Shown here one piece after another: positions 25,385 to 34,900 of a stretch of 64,000 nucleotides of DNA (the stretch's first letter is position 1; each line of letters starts with the position of its first letter). The notes under the pieces were generated by a model. The model saw nothing but the letters and a program-made list of their open reading frames with translations, was not told the DNA's origin and made no database searches. The stretch covers positions 124,001-188,000 of the forward strand of contig CAKOQC010000002.1 of NCBI GenBank assembly GCA_934101175.1, given 5' to 3'. The DNA comes from RUG705 sp934101175. Its GTDB lineage: Bacteria > Bacillota_I > Bacilli_A > RF39 > UBA660. Position numbers and translations under genes: made by a program.

Positions 25385-25436
25385 AGTTATGCCCAAGACA
25401 GTAAGGACGAATGTTTAAAAATCTTACCGAGGAATA
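25385..25436 (+). ncRNA. Ribosomal protein L10 leader
   Basis: CCAAGACAGTAAGG...TCTTACCGAGGAATAA matches the Firmicutes L10 leader: GTAAG (25401-25405) pairs with CTTAC (25423-25427). The L10(L12)4 complex binds this RNA and represses the rplJ-rplL operon. It is followed by an attenuator-like terminator at 25454. Confidence 0.85.
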
Positions 25437-25453
25437 AAAAAATATAGTTTTTT

Positions 25454-25480
25454 AGTCCTCAGTAATGGGGACTTTTATTT
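25454..25480 (+). terminator. Attenuator in the rplJ leader
   Basis: AGTCCTC (25454-25460) pairs with GGGGACT (25467-25473), loop AGTAAT, then TTTATTT. It sits between the L10 leader and rplJ, so it probably responds to L10 binding. Confidence 0.75.
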
Positions 25481-25508
25481 GTGGTATAGAGAAAGGATGT
25501 GAAGATAG

Positions 25509-26003
25509 GTGGCAAATGCAAAGATTATTGAACAAAAAGCTTCTGTAGTATCTGAAATTAAAGAAAAATTTGAGAATGCTAAATCAGTAGTAATGTTCGA
25601 TTATCGTGGACTTAGTGTTGCTGAAGTAACTGAACTAAGAAGAAAGCTAAGAGAAAATGATGCTGATTATAAAGTATATAAAAATACTTTAACTAAGAGA
25701 GCATTAGATGAACTAAATATCAATATGGATGAATACTTAGCTGGTCCTAGTGCTATTACTTTTGGTAAAGACGAACTTTCAATAGTTAAAGTATTAAGTG
25801 ATTTTGCAAAAGATCATAATGCTTTAGAACTTAAAGCTGGTATTATTGAAGGAAAAGTAGCTGGCTTAGAAGACTTGAAGAGTTATGCAGCAATTCCATC
25901 AAGAGATATGCTATTAACTATGTTAGCAGCAGGTCTATTAGGAACTGTAAGAGACTTATCTATTTGCTTAGATTTATATTCTAAGGAGAAAGAAGAAAAT
26001 TAA
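25509..26003 (+). CDS. rplJ: 50S ribosomal protein L10
   Basis: 164 residues. VVSEIKEKFENAKSVVMFDYRGLSVAEVTELRRKLRE is the L10 RNA-binding N-terminus, YKVYKNTLTKRAL the conserved loop, and the C-terminal helix recruits L12 dimers. Start GTG 25509 behind AAAGGATGTG. Followed after 20 bases by rplL. Confidence 0.97.
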   Translation: MANAKIIEQKASVVSEIKEKFENAKSVVMFDYRGLSVAEVTELRRKLRENDADYKVYKNTLTKRALDELNINMDEYLAGPSAITFGKDELSIVKVLSDFAKDHNALELKAGIIEGKVAGLEDLKSYAAIPSRDMLLTMLAAGLLGTVRDLSICLDLYSKEKEEN

Positions 26004-26023
26004 AATTAAAGGAGGAAATAAAA

Positions 26024-26392
26024 ATGGCTAAATTAAATAAAGATGAATTTATCAGTGCTTTAAAAGAAATGTCAATTCTTGAAATTAAAGAATTAGTAGA
26101 TGCTATGAAGGAGGAATTTGGTGTTGATCCATCAGCTGTTGCTGTAGCTGCTGGTCCAGCTGCTGCTGCTGTTGAAGAAGGTCCATCAAAGGTTAATGTT
26201 GTATTAACTTCTGCTGGTCCAAATAAGATTGCAGTTATCAAGATCGTTAGAGATTTAACTGGATTAGGATTAAAAGAAGCTAAAGAAATCGCTGACAATG
26301 GCGGAAATGTTAAAGAAGGCGTTGACAAAGCTGAAGCTGAACAACTTAAAGCACAATTTGAAGAAGCTGGAGCTACTGTAGAACTTAAGTAG
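26024..26392 (+). CDS. rplL: 50S ribosomal protein L7/L12
   Basis: 122 residues: N-terminal dimerisation domain (MSILEIKELVDAMKEEFGV), an Ala/Pro/Gly hinge (VAVAAGPAAAAVEEGP) and the factor-binding C-terminal domain (KIAVIKIVRDLTGLGLKEAKE). Four copies per ribosome recruit translational GTPases. AAGGAGG precedes the start. Confidence 0.98.
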   Translation: MAKLNKDEFISALKEMSILEIKELVDAMKEEFGVDPSAVAVAAGPAAAAVEEGPSKVNVVLTSAGPNKIAVIKIVRDLTGLGLKEAKEIADNGGNVKEGVDKAEAEQLKAQFEEAGATVELK

Positions 26393-26409
26393 TTTATAGT
26401 TAGAATATT

Positions 26410-26440
26410 AACCTCATTTCTTATTAGAGATGGGGTTTTT
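26410..26440 (+). terminator. Terminator of rplJ-rplL
   Basis: AACCTCAT (26410-26417) with ATGGGGTT (26430-26437), one G-T pair, T-run. Confidence 0.85.
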
Positions 26441-26460
26441 ATGTGGCTGAAATTATAGTT

Positions 26461-26538
26461 CAATAAAATCTAATGTGGAGTTAAATTGAATATTATTTAA
26501 TGCTTAATTTTACAAGACAATAAAATTTAGTGTGAAGT
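26461..26538 (+). repeat. Pair of 21-bp imperfect direct repeats in the rplL-thyA gap
   Basis: The segment at 26461-26481 (CAATAAAATCTAATGTGGAG...) recurs at 26518-26538 with 18 of 21 bases the same, 57 bases apart. No coding function is visible. Further on, 26605-26622 is a perfect inverted repeat TTGACA-N6-TGTCAA ahead of thyA. Confidence 0.5.
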
Positions 26539-26638
26539 ATAATTAAAAATTAATAAGATTTTATATAAAAAAGATAAGCTTATTTTCATTAGATTATAAA
26601 AAGCTTGACATATTTGTGTCAAAAAATAACGATATTTC

Positions 26639-26666
26639 TTTACCTTTTTTTTGATTATGGTATACT
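26639..26666 (+). promoter_or_regulatory. Promoter of thyA-folA
   Basis: TTTACC (26639-26644), 16-base spacer, TG-extended TATACT (26661-26666). The palindrome TTGACA-TATTTG-TGTCAA (26605-26622) just upstream could be an operator. Confidence 0.6.
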
Positions 26667-26694
26667 TGTATATAGAAAGATAGGAAGTGAAGTT

Positions 26695-27597
26695 ATGTCA
26701 AAATGGGATAAAGAATATATTAAGCTTTGTAAGAAAATATTAAAAGAAGGTAAGGAAGTTGAGAATAGAACTGGAATAAATACTATTAAGATACCAGGAT
26801 ATTCATTTGAATTTGATTTAGGAAAAGAATTTCCAGCTTTAACTACGAAGCAATTATTCTTTAGACAAGCTATATTGGAAATGCTATGGATTTATCAAGT
26901 TCAATCTAATGATGTTAGATGGCTTCAAGAAAGAAATGTTCATATTTGGGATGAATGGGAAATTCATGAAGATGGTAAATGGTATGCTAATCAGTTAGTA
27001 CCTGATGAGAATGGTAAACTAGTAAAAAAAGATATAGTTAAAGATTTTGGCGTAGAGTGGGCTCATACAATTGGAACTGCTTATGGTTGGATTAATAATA
27101 AGTTTCAAAATACACAAAGACTTATTAATACATTAAAGAATAATCCTAATGATAGAAGAATGCTTATGACTTTATGGCAAGATGATTATATCAAGACAGC
27201 AGTACTTCCTTCTTGTGTTTGGAGTAGTGAATGGGATGTAACTGATGGAAAACTTAACTGTTGGGTTCATCAAAGAAGTTGCGATGTTCCTTTAGGACTT
27301 CCATTTAATGTTACACAATATGCAACGTTACTTTGCTTGCTTGCACATTGTACTGGACTTAAACCTGGTAAAATGTATTGGTCTATAAAAGATGCACATA
27401 TATATATTAATCAAATTGAAGGAATTAAAGAACAGATAGAAAGATTTGATACATTAGAAGATTTACCGGCTCCAGAATTGTGGATTAATCCTGAAGTAAA
27501 AGATTTCTTTGAATTTGATAATTCTAAAGAATGTAAAGATATTAAAGTTAAAAATTATAAACATCATGGCAAGATTAGTTTTCCACTAGCACAATAA
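26695..27597 (+). CDS. thyA: Thymidylate synthase ThyA
   Basis: 300 residues. FPALTTKQLFFRQAI, the catalytic cysteine in LPSCVWSSEWDV, and QRSCDVPLGLPFNVTQYA (dUMP-binding) identify it. Converts dUMP to dTMP with methylene-tetrahydrofolate, the next step after the dUTPase encoded at 9557. It has an insert around residues 95-125 (EDGKWYANQLVPDENGK) as in some Bacillota. Start ATG 26695 behind AGGAAGTGAAG; an in-frame ATG at 26605 lies over the promoter. Confidence 0.95.
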   Translation: MSKWDKEYIKLCKKILKEGKEVENRTGINTIKIPGYSFEFDLGKEFPALTTKQLFFRQAILEMLWIYQVQSNDVRWLQERNVHIWDEWEIHEDGKWYANQLVPDENGKLVKKDIVKDFGVEWAHTIGTAYGWINNKFQNTQRLINTLKNNPNDRRMLMTLWQDDYIKTAVLPSCVWSSEWDVTDGKLNCWVHQRSCDVPLGLPFNVTQYATLLCLLAHCTGLKPGKMYWSIKDAHIYINQIEGIKEQIERFDTLEDLPAPELWINPEVKDFFEFDNSKECKDIKVKNYKHHGKISFPLAQ

Positions 27598-27615
27598 TTA
27601 TGAGGTGGTAATAAA

Positions 27616-28089
27616 ATGATTAGTATGATATGCTCTGTAGGAAGAAATTACGAACTTGGTAAAGATAATAAGCTTATATGGCATATTCCTAAAGATATGA
27701 AATTCTTTAAAGAGATGACTATGGGACATGTAGTGGTTATGGGTAGAAAAACTTATGAATCTTTACCGGGAGATTTACCGGGAAGACAAATGGTAGTATT
27801 GTCTTCTTCTAAAAATATCGAAAACGTTACAGTTGTTTCTTCAATAGAAGAAATACTTGATAAATATAAAGATAGTTCTGAGGAAATATTTATTATTGGA
27901 GGTAATACTTTATATAAAGAATTTATTAAATATGCTGATAAAATGTATTTGACTGAAATAGATGATGAATGTAATGATGCTGATACCTATTTTCCTAAAT
28001 TTGATAATGGTAAATGGAATAAAAAAATAATTTATGAAGGCGTGTATAAAGATATAAAATTTAAGATGTGTGAATATATAAAAAAGTAA
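27616..28089 (+). CDS. folA: Dihydrofolate reductase
   Basis: 157 residues. MICSVGRNYELGKDNKLIWHIPKDM with the substrate acid in IPKD, VVMGRKTYESLP (NADPH-binding), and IFIIGGNTLYKEFI. Regenerates tetrahydrofolate consumed by ThyA; the genes are 18 bases apart in one operon, a very common pairing. GAGGTGG is the ribosome-binding site. Confidence 0.96.
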   Translation: MISMICSVGRNYELGKDNKLIWHIPKDMKFFKEMTMGHVVVMGRKTYESLPGDLPGRQMVVLSSSKNIENVTVVSSIEEILDKYKDSSEEIFIIGGNTLYKEFIKYADKMYLTEIDDECNDADTYFPKFDNGKWNKKIIYEGVYKDIKFKMCEYIKK

Positions 28090-28178
28090 GAAAAAAGAAT
28101 AAATTAATTTAATACTTAAAGAATCGAAAATAGTTTACTAAAAAGATGAAAAAAATATAGCAAATGTTTAATTATTTA

Positions 28179-28207
28179 TTGACTTTTTACGTGTATACTG
28201 ATAATAT
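28179..28207 (+). promoter_or_regulatory. Promoter of rpoB-rpoC
   Basis: -35 TTGACT (28179-28184); the -10 is TAATAT at 28202 (17-base spacer) or GATAAT at 28200 (15). The leader contains ACACG...CGTG(C) at 28219-28237, a hairpin with loop TCTTTTTGG. Confidence 0.6.
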
Positions 28208-28275
28208 TATATATTGGAAACACGTCTTTTTGGCGTGCATGTCTTTAAAAATTTAGGTATTGGGGTGAAAAGTTA

Positions 28276-31200
28276 ATGGCTTATAAATTAAAGCAAAGTG
28301 GCGATTATAGAATGAGAAGAAACTTTTCTATGATCAAAAATTCATTAGAACTTGATAATTTATTACAAATTCAAAAAGAATCATATCAATGGTTCGTAAC
28401 AGAAGGAGTTAAGGAAGTACTTGAAGACTTTTCTCCAGTAGAAAGTTTTTCTGGAAGTTTATCTTTGGAATTCAATGATTATGCATTTGATACTCCTAGA
28501 TATTCTATTAAAGAATGTAAAGATAGACAAATTACTTATGCTGCTCCATTGAAAGTACAAACAAGACTTTTCAATAATGAAACAGGAGAAGTAAAAGAAC
28601 AAGAAATCTTCTTAGGAGATATGCCTTTAATGACTGATAGTGGAACATTTGTTATTAATGGTGCAGAAAGAGTTGTAGTATCACAATTAGTTAGATCTCC
28701 AAGTGTTTATTTTTCTCGTGAAGTAGATAAAAATGGTAAACCAGTATTTGCTTCAAAAATTATACCTACGAGAGGTACTTGGTTAGAATTCGAAACAGAT
28801 GCTAAAGATGTATTATATGTAAGAATAGATAGAACTAGAAAAGTTCCACTTACAACATTACTTAGAGCATTTGGATTATCAAATGATAAAGATATTCTTG
28901 AATTATTCGATAATAACGAATATTTAAAAAATACTATAGAAAGGGATTCTACTAAGAATACAGATGAGGCTTTAATTGAAATATATGAAAAGTTAAGACC
29001 TGGAGAACCAACTACATTAGATAGTTCAAAGAATCAATTAATTACTAGATTTTTTGATAATTTTCGTTATGATTTAGCAAAAGTTGGTAGATATAAGTTT
29101 AACCAAAGATTAAATATTACTGATAGATTAGTAGGAAATGTATTAGCACAAGATATAGTAGTAGATGGTGAAGTAAAATTTGCTGATGGAACATTACTTA
29201 CTAAAGATATAGTTCTTGAATTAGATAAGTATTTAAAAAATGGCTATGGTATGACAGAAGCTAAAATTAATACTGATTTAAATGATAAAAATATGATTCA
29301 AGTATTGTATGTATATTCACCAATTAATCCTAAGAAGAAAGTTAAAGTTATAGGTAATGATCAATCTATAGATGTTAAGACTTTAACTATATCTGATTTT
29401 TATGCTTCAGTATCATACTATTTAAATTTAATGGATGGTGTTGGACATGATGATGAAATAGATCATCTAGGAAACAGAAGAATTAGACAAGTAGGAGAAT
29501 TATTACAAAATCAATTTAAGATTGGTTTTAGTAGAATGGAAAGAGTTATTCGTGAGAGAATGACTACTCAAGATATGGAAACAGTTACTCCTAAGACACT
29601 TATTAATATTAGACCAGTAACTGCAGTTATTAAAGAATTCTTTGGAAGTAGCCAATTATCTCAATTTATGGATCAGGTTAATCCAATTGCTGAACTTACT
29701 CATAAAAGAAGATTGTCAGCATTAGGACCTGGTGGACTTTCTAGAGATAGAGCAGGAGTAGAAGTACGTGATGTTAATGCTTCTCACTATGGTAGAATTT
29801 GTCCAATTGAATCTCCAGAAGGACAAAATATTGGTCTTATTACATCACTTGCTAGTTATGCAAAAATTAATGAATATGGTTTCATTATGACACCTTATAG
29901 AAAAGTAGAAAATGGTAAGTTAACTGATCAAGTTGATTACTTAACTGCTACTGAAGAACAAGATTTCTATATTTCTCAAGCTACAGTTAATGTAGATGAT
30001 AATAATATGATTACTGATAGTACAGTAGCTGGTAGGTGTAATGGTGAGAATGTAATTATTCCTGTAGATAAAGTAGATTATATTGATGTATCACCACAAC
30101 AAGTAGTTTCTATTACTACTAGTTTGATTCCATTCTTGGAACATGATGATGCTACTCGTGCTTTGATGGGTGCTAACATGCAACGTCAGGCATTACCACT
30201 ATTGACAACTGAAGCTCCTTATGTAGGAACTGGTGTTGAATATGTAGCAGCTAGAGATAGTGGAGCAGTAGTAGTAGCGAAAGCAGATGGTATTGTAGAA
30301 TATGTAGATGCTAAGAAGATAGTAGTTAAAAATGCTAAAGGTCAAGACATTTATGAACTTACTACATTTGCAAGATCTAACCAAGGCGAAACTGCTAATC
30401 AATTACCAATAGTAAGAGCCGGAGATAAAGTTAGAAAAGGACAAGTAATTGCTGATGGACCTAGTACTAATATGGGAGAACTTGCACTTGGTAAGAATAT
30501 GGTTGTTGCTTTCATGACATTTAATGGATATAACTTTGAAGATGCTGTTATAATGAATGAAAGATTAGTTAAAGATGATGTTTATACTTCTTTACATATA
30601 GAAGATTATGAAATACAATGTAGAGATACTAAGTTAGGACCTGAAGAAATTACTCGTGATATTCCTAACGTTAGTGAAGAAGCAAGAAAAAATCTTGATG
30701 AAAATGGTATTATAAGAATTGGTACTGAAGTTAAGGAAGGCGATATCTTAGTAGGTAAAGTTACTCCTAAAGGTATGGCTGATTTGACTAGTGAAGAAAA
30801 ATTATTACATGCTATTTTCGGAGAAAAGACAAGAGAAGTTAGAAATTCTTCACTTACAGTTCCACATGGTGGCGATGGAATAGTACATGATGTTAAAGTA
30901 TATACTAAAGCTGATAATGATGAAATGCCTAGTGGTGTAAGTAAAGTAATTAGGGTATATATAATTCAAAAGAGAAAGATTCAAGTTGGAGATAAAATGT
31001 CTGGTAGACATGGTAATAAAGGTGTTATTTCATTGATTTTACCTCAAGAAGATATGCCTTACTTACCTGATGGTACACCAGTAGATATTATGTTAAATCC
31101 ACAAGGTGTTCCTTCTCGTATGAATATAGGTCAGATACTTGAACTTCATATGGGTATGGCTTGTAAGAAGTTAGGTGTTTATATGGCTACTCCAGTACTA

Positions 31201-31908
31201 GATGGTGCAAAAGCAGATGACATAGCTAATATGATGGCTGAAGCTGGAATGGATCCAGATGGTAAGACAGTTTTATATGATGGTAGGACTGGTGAACCAT
31301 TTGATAATCGTATAAATGTTGGTGTAATGTATATGATAAAACTTCATCACATGGTTGATGATAAATTACATGCAAGAGCTACAGGACCTTATTCATTAGT
31401 TACTCAACAACCATTGGGTGGTAAAGCACAATTTGGTGGTCAGAGATTTGGAGAAATGGAGGTATGGGCACTAGAAGCATATGGTGCATCACATGTACTT
31501 CAAGAAATTCTTACATATAAATCTGATGATGTAATAGGAAGAGTAAAAGTATACGAAGCTATTGTTAAAGGACAAGCATTGCCAGAACCTAGTATTCCAG
31601 AATCATTTAGAGTATTAATTAAAGAATTCCAAGCATTAGGATTAAATATTTCTGTTATAAATAATGATGATGAAGTAGTAAGCATTAGTGATCTTGAAAA
31701 AGAAGATGATGATGATGATACTCCACTTGCAGAAGAAATTCAAAAACCAGAATTATTTGGATCAGAAGATGATTTTGATGATGATGACTATGATGACGAG
31801 GACGACGAATTTGATGATGATGAACTAGATGATATCGATTTACCAGATGAATATGGTGATGGTATAGATAACTTTAATGATGTAGATGATATGGGAGGTG
31901 ATTTCTAA
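28276..31908 (+). CDS. rpoB: DNA-directed RNA polymerase subunit beta
   Basis: 1210 residues. Recognised blocks include the fork and rifampicin region GSSQLSQFMDQVNPIAELTHKR and RLSALGPGGL, ESPEGQNIGL, and the C-terminal KMSGRHGNKG and QPLGGKAQFGGQRFGEMEVWALEAYGA. The last ~70 residues, after residue 1140, are a very acidic Asp/Glu tail (EDDDDD, DDFDDDDYDDEDDE). The stop overlaps the rpoC ATG by one base. Confidence 0.99.
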   Translation: MAYKLKQSGDYRMRRNFSMIKNSLELDNLLQIQKESYQWFVTEGVKEVLEDFSPVESFSGSLSLEFNDYAFDTPRYSIKECKDRQITYAAPLKVQTRLFNNETGEVKEQEIFLGDMPLMTDSGTFVINGAERVVVSQLVRSPSVYFSREVDKNGKPVFASKIIPTRGTWLEFETDAKDVLYVRIDRTRKVPLTTLLRAFGLSNDKDILELFDNNEYLKNTIERDSTKNTDEALIEIYEKLRPGEPTTLDSSKNQLITRFFDNFRYDLAKVGRYKFNQRLNITDRLVGNVLAQDIVVDGEVKFADGTLLTKDIVLELDKYLKNGYGMTEAKINTDLNDKNMIQVLYVYSPINPKKKVKVIGNDQSIDVKTLTISDFYASVSYYLNLMDGVGHDDEIDHLGNRRIRQVGELLQNQFKIGFSRMERVIRERMTTQDMETVTPKTLINIRPVTAVIKEFFGSSQLSQFMDQVNPIAELTHKRRLSALGPGGLSRDRAGVEVRDVNASHYGRICPIESPEGQNIGLITSLASYAKINEYGFIMTPYRKVENGKLTDQVDYLTATEEQDFYISQATVNVDDNNMITDSTVAGRCNGENVIIPVDKVDYIDVSPQQVVSITTSLIPFLEHDDATRALMGANMQRQALPLLTTEAPYVGTGVEYVAARDSGAVVVAKADGIVEYVDAKKIVVKNAKGQDIYELTTFARSNQGETANQLPIVRAGDKVRKGQVIADGPSTNMGELALGKNMVVAFMTFNGYNFEDAVIMNERLVKDDVYTSLHIEDYEIQCRDTKLGPEEITRDIPNVSEEARKNLDENGIIRIGTEVKEGDILVGKVTPKGMADLTSEEKLLHAIFGEKTREVRNSSLTVPHGGDGIVHDVKVYTKADNDEMPSGVSKVIRVYIIQKRKIQVGDKMSGRHGNKGVISLILPQEDMPYLPDGTPVDIMLNPQGVPSRMNIGQILELHMGMACKKLGVYMATPVLDGAKADDIANMMAEAGMDPDGKTVLYDGRTGEPFDNRINVGVMYMIKLHHMVDDKLHARATGPYSLVTQQPLGGKAQFGGQRFGEMEVWALEAYGASHVLQEILTYKSDDVIGRVKVYEAIVKGQALPEPSIPESFRVLIKEFQALGLNISVINNDDEVVSISDLEKEDDDDDTPLAEEIQKPELFGSEDDFDDDDYDDEDDEFDDDELDDIDLPDEYGDGIDNFNDVDDMGGDF

Positions 31909-34900
31909 TGTTAGAAGCAAATAAATTTAAGGCTTTAAAAATAGGAATTGCATCACCTGATGATATTAGAGCATGGAGTTATGGTGAAGTATTAAAACCA
32001 GAAACTATAAATTATAGAACATTAAAACCAGAAAGAGATGGACTTTTCTGTGAAAAAATATTTGGACCAACTAGAGATTATGAATGTAGTTGTGGTAAAT
32101 ATAAAAGATTAAGATATAAAAATATTGTTTGTGATAGATGTGGTGTAGAAGTTACTAAGTCTAAAGTTCGTAGAGAAAGAATGGGACATATTGAACTTGC
32201 TACACCAGTAAGTCACATTTGGTTTGTTAAAGGTATTCCTTCTTATATTGGATTATGTCTTGATATGTCTCCAAGAGATTTGGAAGAAGTAATTTACTTT
32301 GTATCATATGTTGTACTTGATCCAGGAGCTACTACTTTAATTAAGAAGCAAACATTGTCTGATAAAGAGTATAGAGCATACTATGAAAAATATGGAAACA
32401 CATTTAGAGTAGGCATGGGTGCTGAAGCAATTAAGGAATTACTTAGTGAACTAGATGTAGAAAAAGAATTAGAAACACTACAAAAAGAATTAGAAGGTGC
32501 TACTGGTCAAAAGAAACTTAGATTAGTAAAAAGATTAGATGTGTTAGACTCTTTTGCTAAATCAGGAAATAAACCAGAATGGATGATATTAGAGGCATTA
32601 CCAGTTATTCCTCCTGAACTTAGACCAATGATTCAACTTGATGGTGGTAGATTTGCTACATCAGATTTGAATGATTTATATAGAAGAGTTATTAATAGAA
32701 ATAATCGTTTAAAGAAGTTAGTAGAATTAAATGCTCCTTCAATAATTATTCAAAATGAAAAGAGAATGCTTCAAGAAGCAGTTGACTCATTATTTGATAA
32801 TGGCCGTCGTGGTAGAAGTGTTACTGGTGCTGGCAATAGAGCATTAAAATCACTTTCTAGTATGTTAAAAGGTAAACAAGGAAGATTCCGTCAAAACTTA
32901 TTAGGAAAACGTGTTGACTATTCAGGACGTTCAGTTATCGTAGTTGGACCAGACCTTAAGATGTATCAATGTGGTATTCCTAAAGAGATGGCACTTGAAT
33001 TATTTAAACCACATGTTATTAATGGTTTAGTATCAAAAGAAATTGCTAATAATATTAAATCAGCTAAGAAAATGATTGATACTAGGGATCCTAAAGTATG
33101 GGATGTAGTTGAGGAAGTTATTAAAGAACATCCAGTTATGTTAAACCGTGCTCCTACATTACATAGGTTAGGTATTCAAGCATTCGAGCCAAAATTAGTA
33201 TCAGGTAAAGCTATTAGACTTCATCCACTTGTTACAACAGCATTTAATGCTGACTTTGATGGAGACCAGATGGCAGTACACGTACCACTATCTGAAGAAG
33301 CTAAAGCAGAAGCAAGAATATTAATGTTAGGTGCTAATAATATCTTATCTCCTAAAGATGGAAAACCTATTGTTACACCTAGCCAGGATATGATTTTGGG
33401 TAACTATTATATTACAATGGAAAAACCTGGTAAAGAAGGAGAAGGAAGAATATTTAAGAATTCTAATGAAGCTTTAATGGCTTATAATAGAAGAGAAATA
33501 GATTTACATACAAGAATTGTTGTACCTGTAAATTCATTTAAACATAAAGTATTCTTAGATTCTCATAAGAATCAATATTTAGTTACTACAGTAGGAAAAT
33601 TAATATTTAATGAAATCTTACCTGATTCATTCCCATATGTAAATGAACCTACTGATGAGAATATTGAAAAATATACTCCAAATAAATACTTTATTGCTCC
33701 AGGAGAAAATATTCCTGAGAAGATAAAAGAAATACCTAAAGCAGATGCCTTTAAGAAAGGTACATTAGAGAAGATAATCGCTCAGATGTTTAAGAAATAT
33801 AGAACTACTGAAACTTCTATTATGCTTGATAAACTTAAAGATCAAGGATTTAAATATTCAACATATTCAGGTATTACTATTGCAGCTTCTGATGTTGTAA
33901 CTAGTAAACAAAAAGAACAAATAATAGAAAATTCAGAAGCAGAAGTTAAAAAAATTAATAAACAATATCAAAGAGGTTTAATTACTGACAAAGAAAGATT
34001 TGATCTTGTTATTGGTATTTGGGATAAGGCTAAAAAGGACATAGAAAAAGAACTTGAATCATATGCAAAGAGTGAAGAATATGAAGATAACCCAATTTTC
34101 ATAATGATGAATTCAAAAGCTCGTGGATCTATTTCTAACTTCGTACAGTTAGCTGGTATGCGTGGTACAATGGCTAAACCAAATGGTGAACCAGTAGAAA
34201 TACCTATTAAGTCTTCATTTAGAGATGGATTATCAGTATCTGAATTCTTCTTATCTACACACGGTGCTAGAAAAGGTAGTGCAGATACAGCTCTTAAGAC
34301 AGCAGATTCTGGTTATATGACAAGAAGACTTGTTGATGTAGCTCAAGATTTAATCGTTAGAGAAGATGATTGTGGTACTACTGAAGGAGTTAAAGTATCA
34401 GCATTTAGAGATGATAAAGATGGTATAATTGAACCACTTTATGATAGAATTTTAGGTAGATTTACAAATAAGAAAGTAATTGATCCTAATACTAAAGAAG
34501 TTATTGTTGATAAAAATGAATTAATTACAGAAAATATCGCTGATAAGATTATTGCAGCAGGTATTGAAGAAGTAGAAATTAGAACAGTTCTTACTTGTAG
34601 AACAGATCATGGTGTATGTTGTAAATGTTATGGTAGAAACTTAGCTACAGGTAATATTGTAGAAATAGGAGAAGCAGTTGGTACAATGGGTGCACAATCT
34701 ATTGGTGAACCAGGTACACAGCTTACCATGAGAACATTCCATACTGGTGGTGTTGCTGGTGGCGACGATATCACTCAAGGTCTTCCTCGTGTTGAAGAAT
34801 TATTTGAAGCTAGAACTCCTAAGGGAAAAGCATTAATAGCTGAAATAGATGGTGTTGTATCTAAGATTGAAGATCAAAAAGGAAGAACAAAGATATTTAT

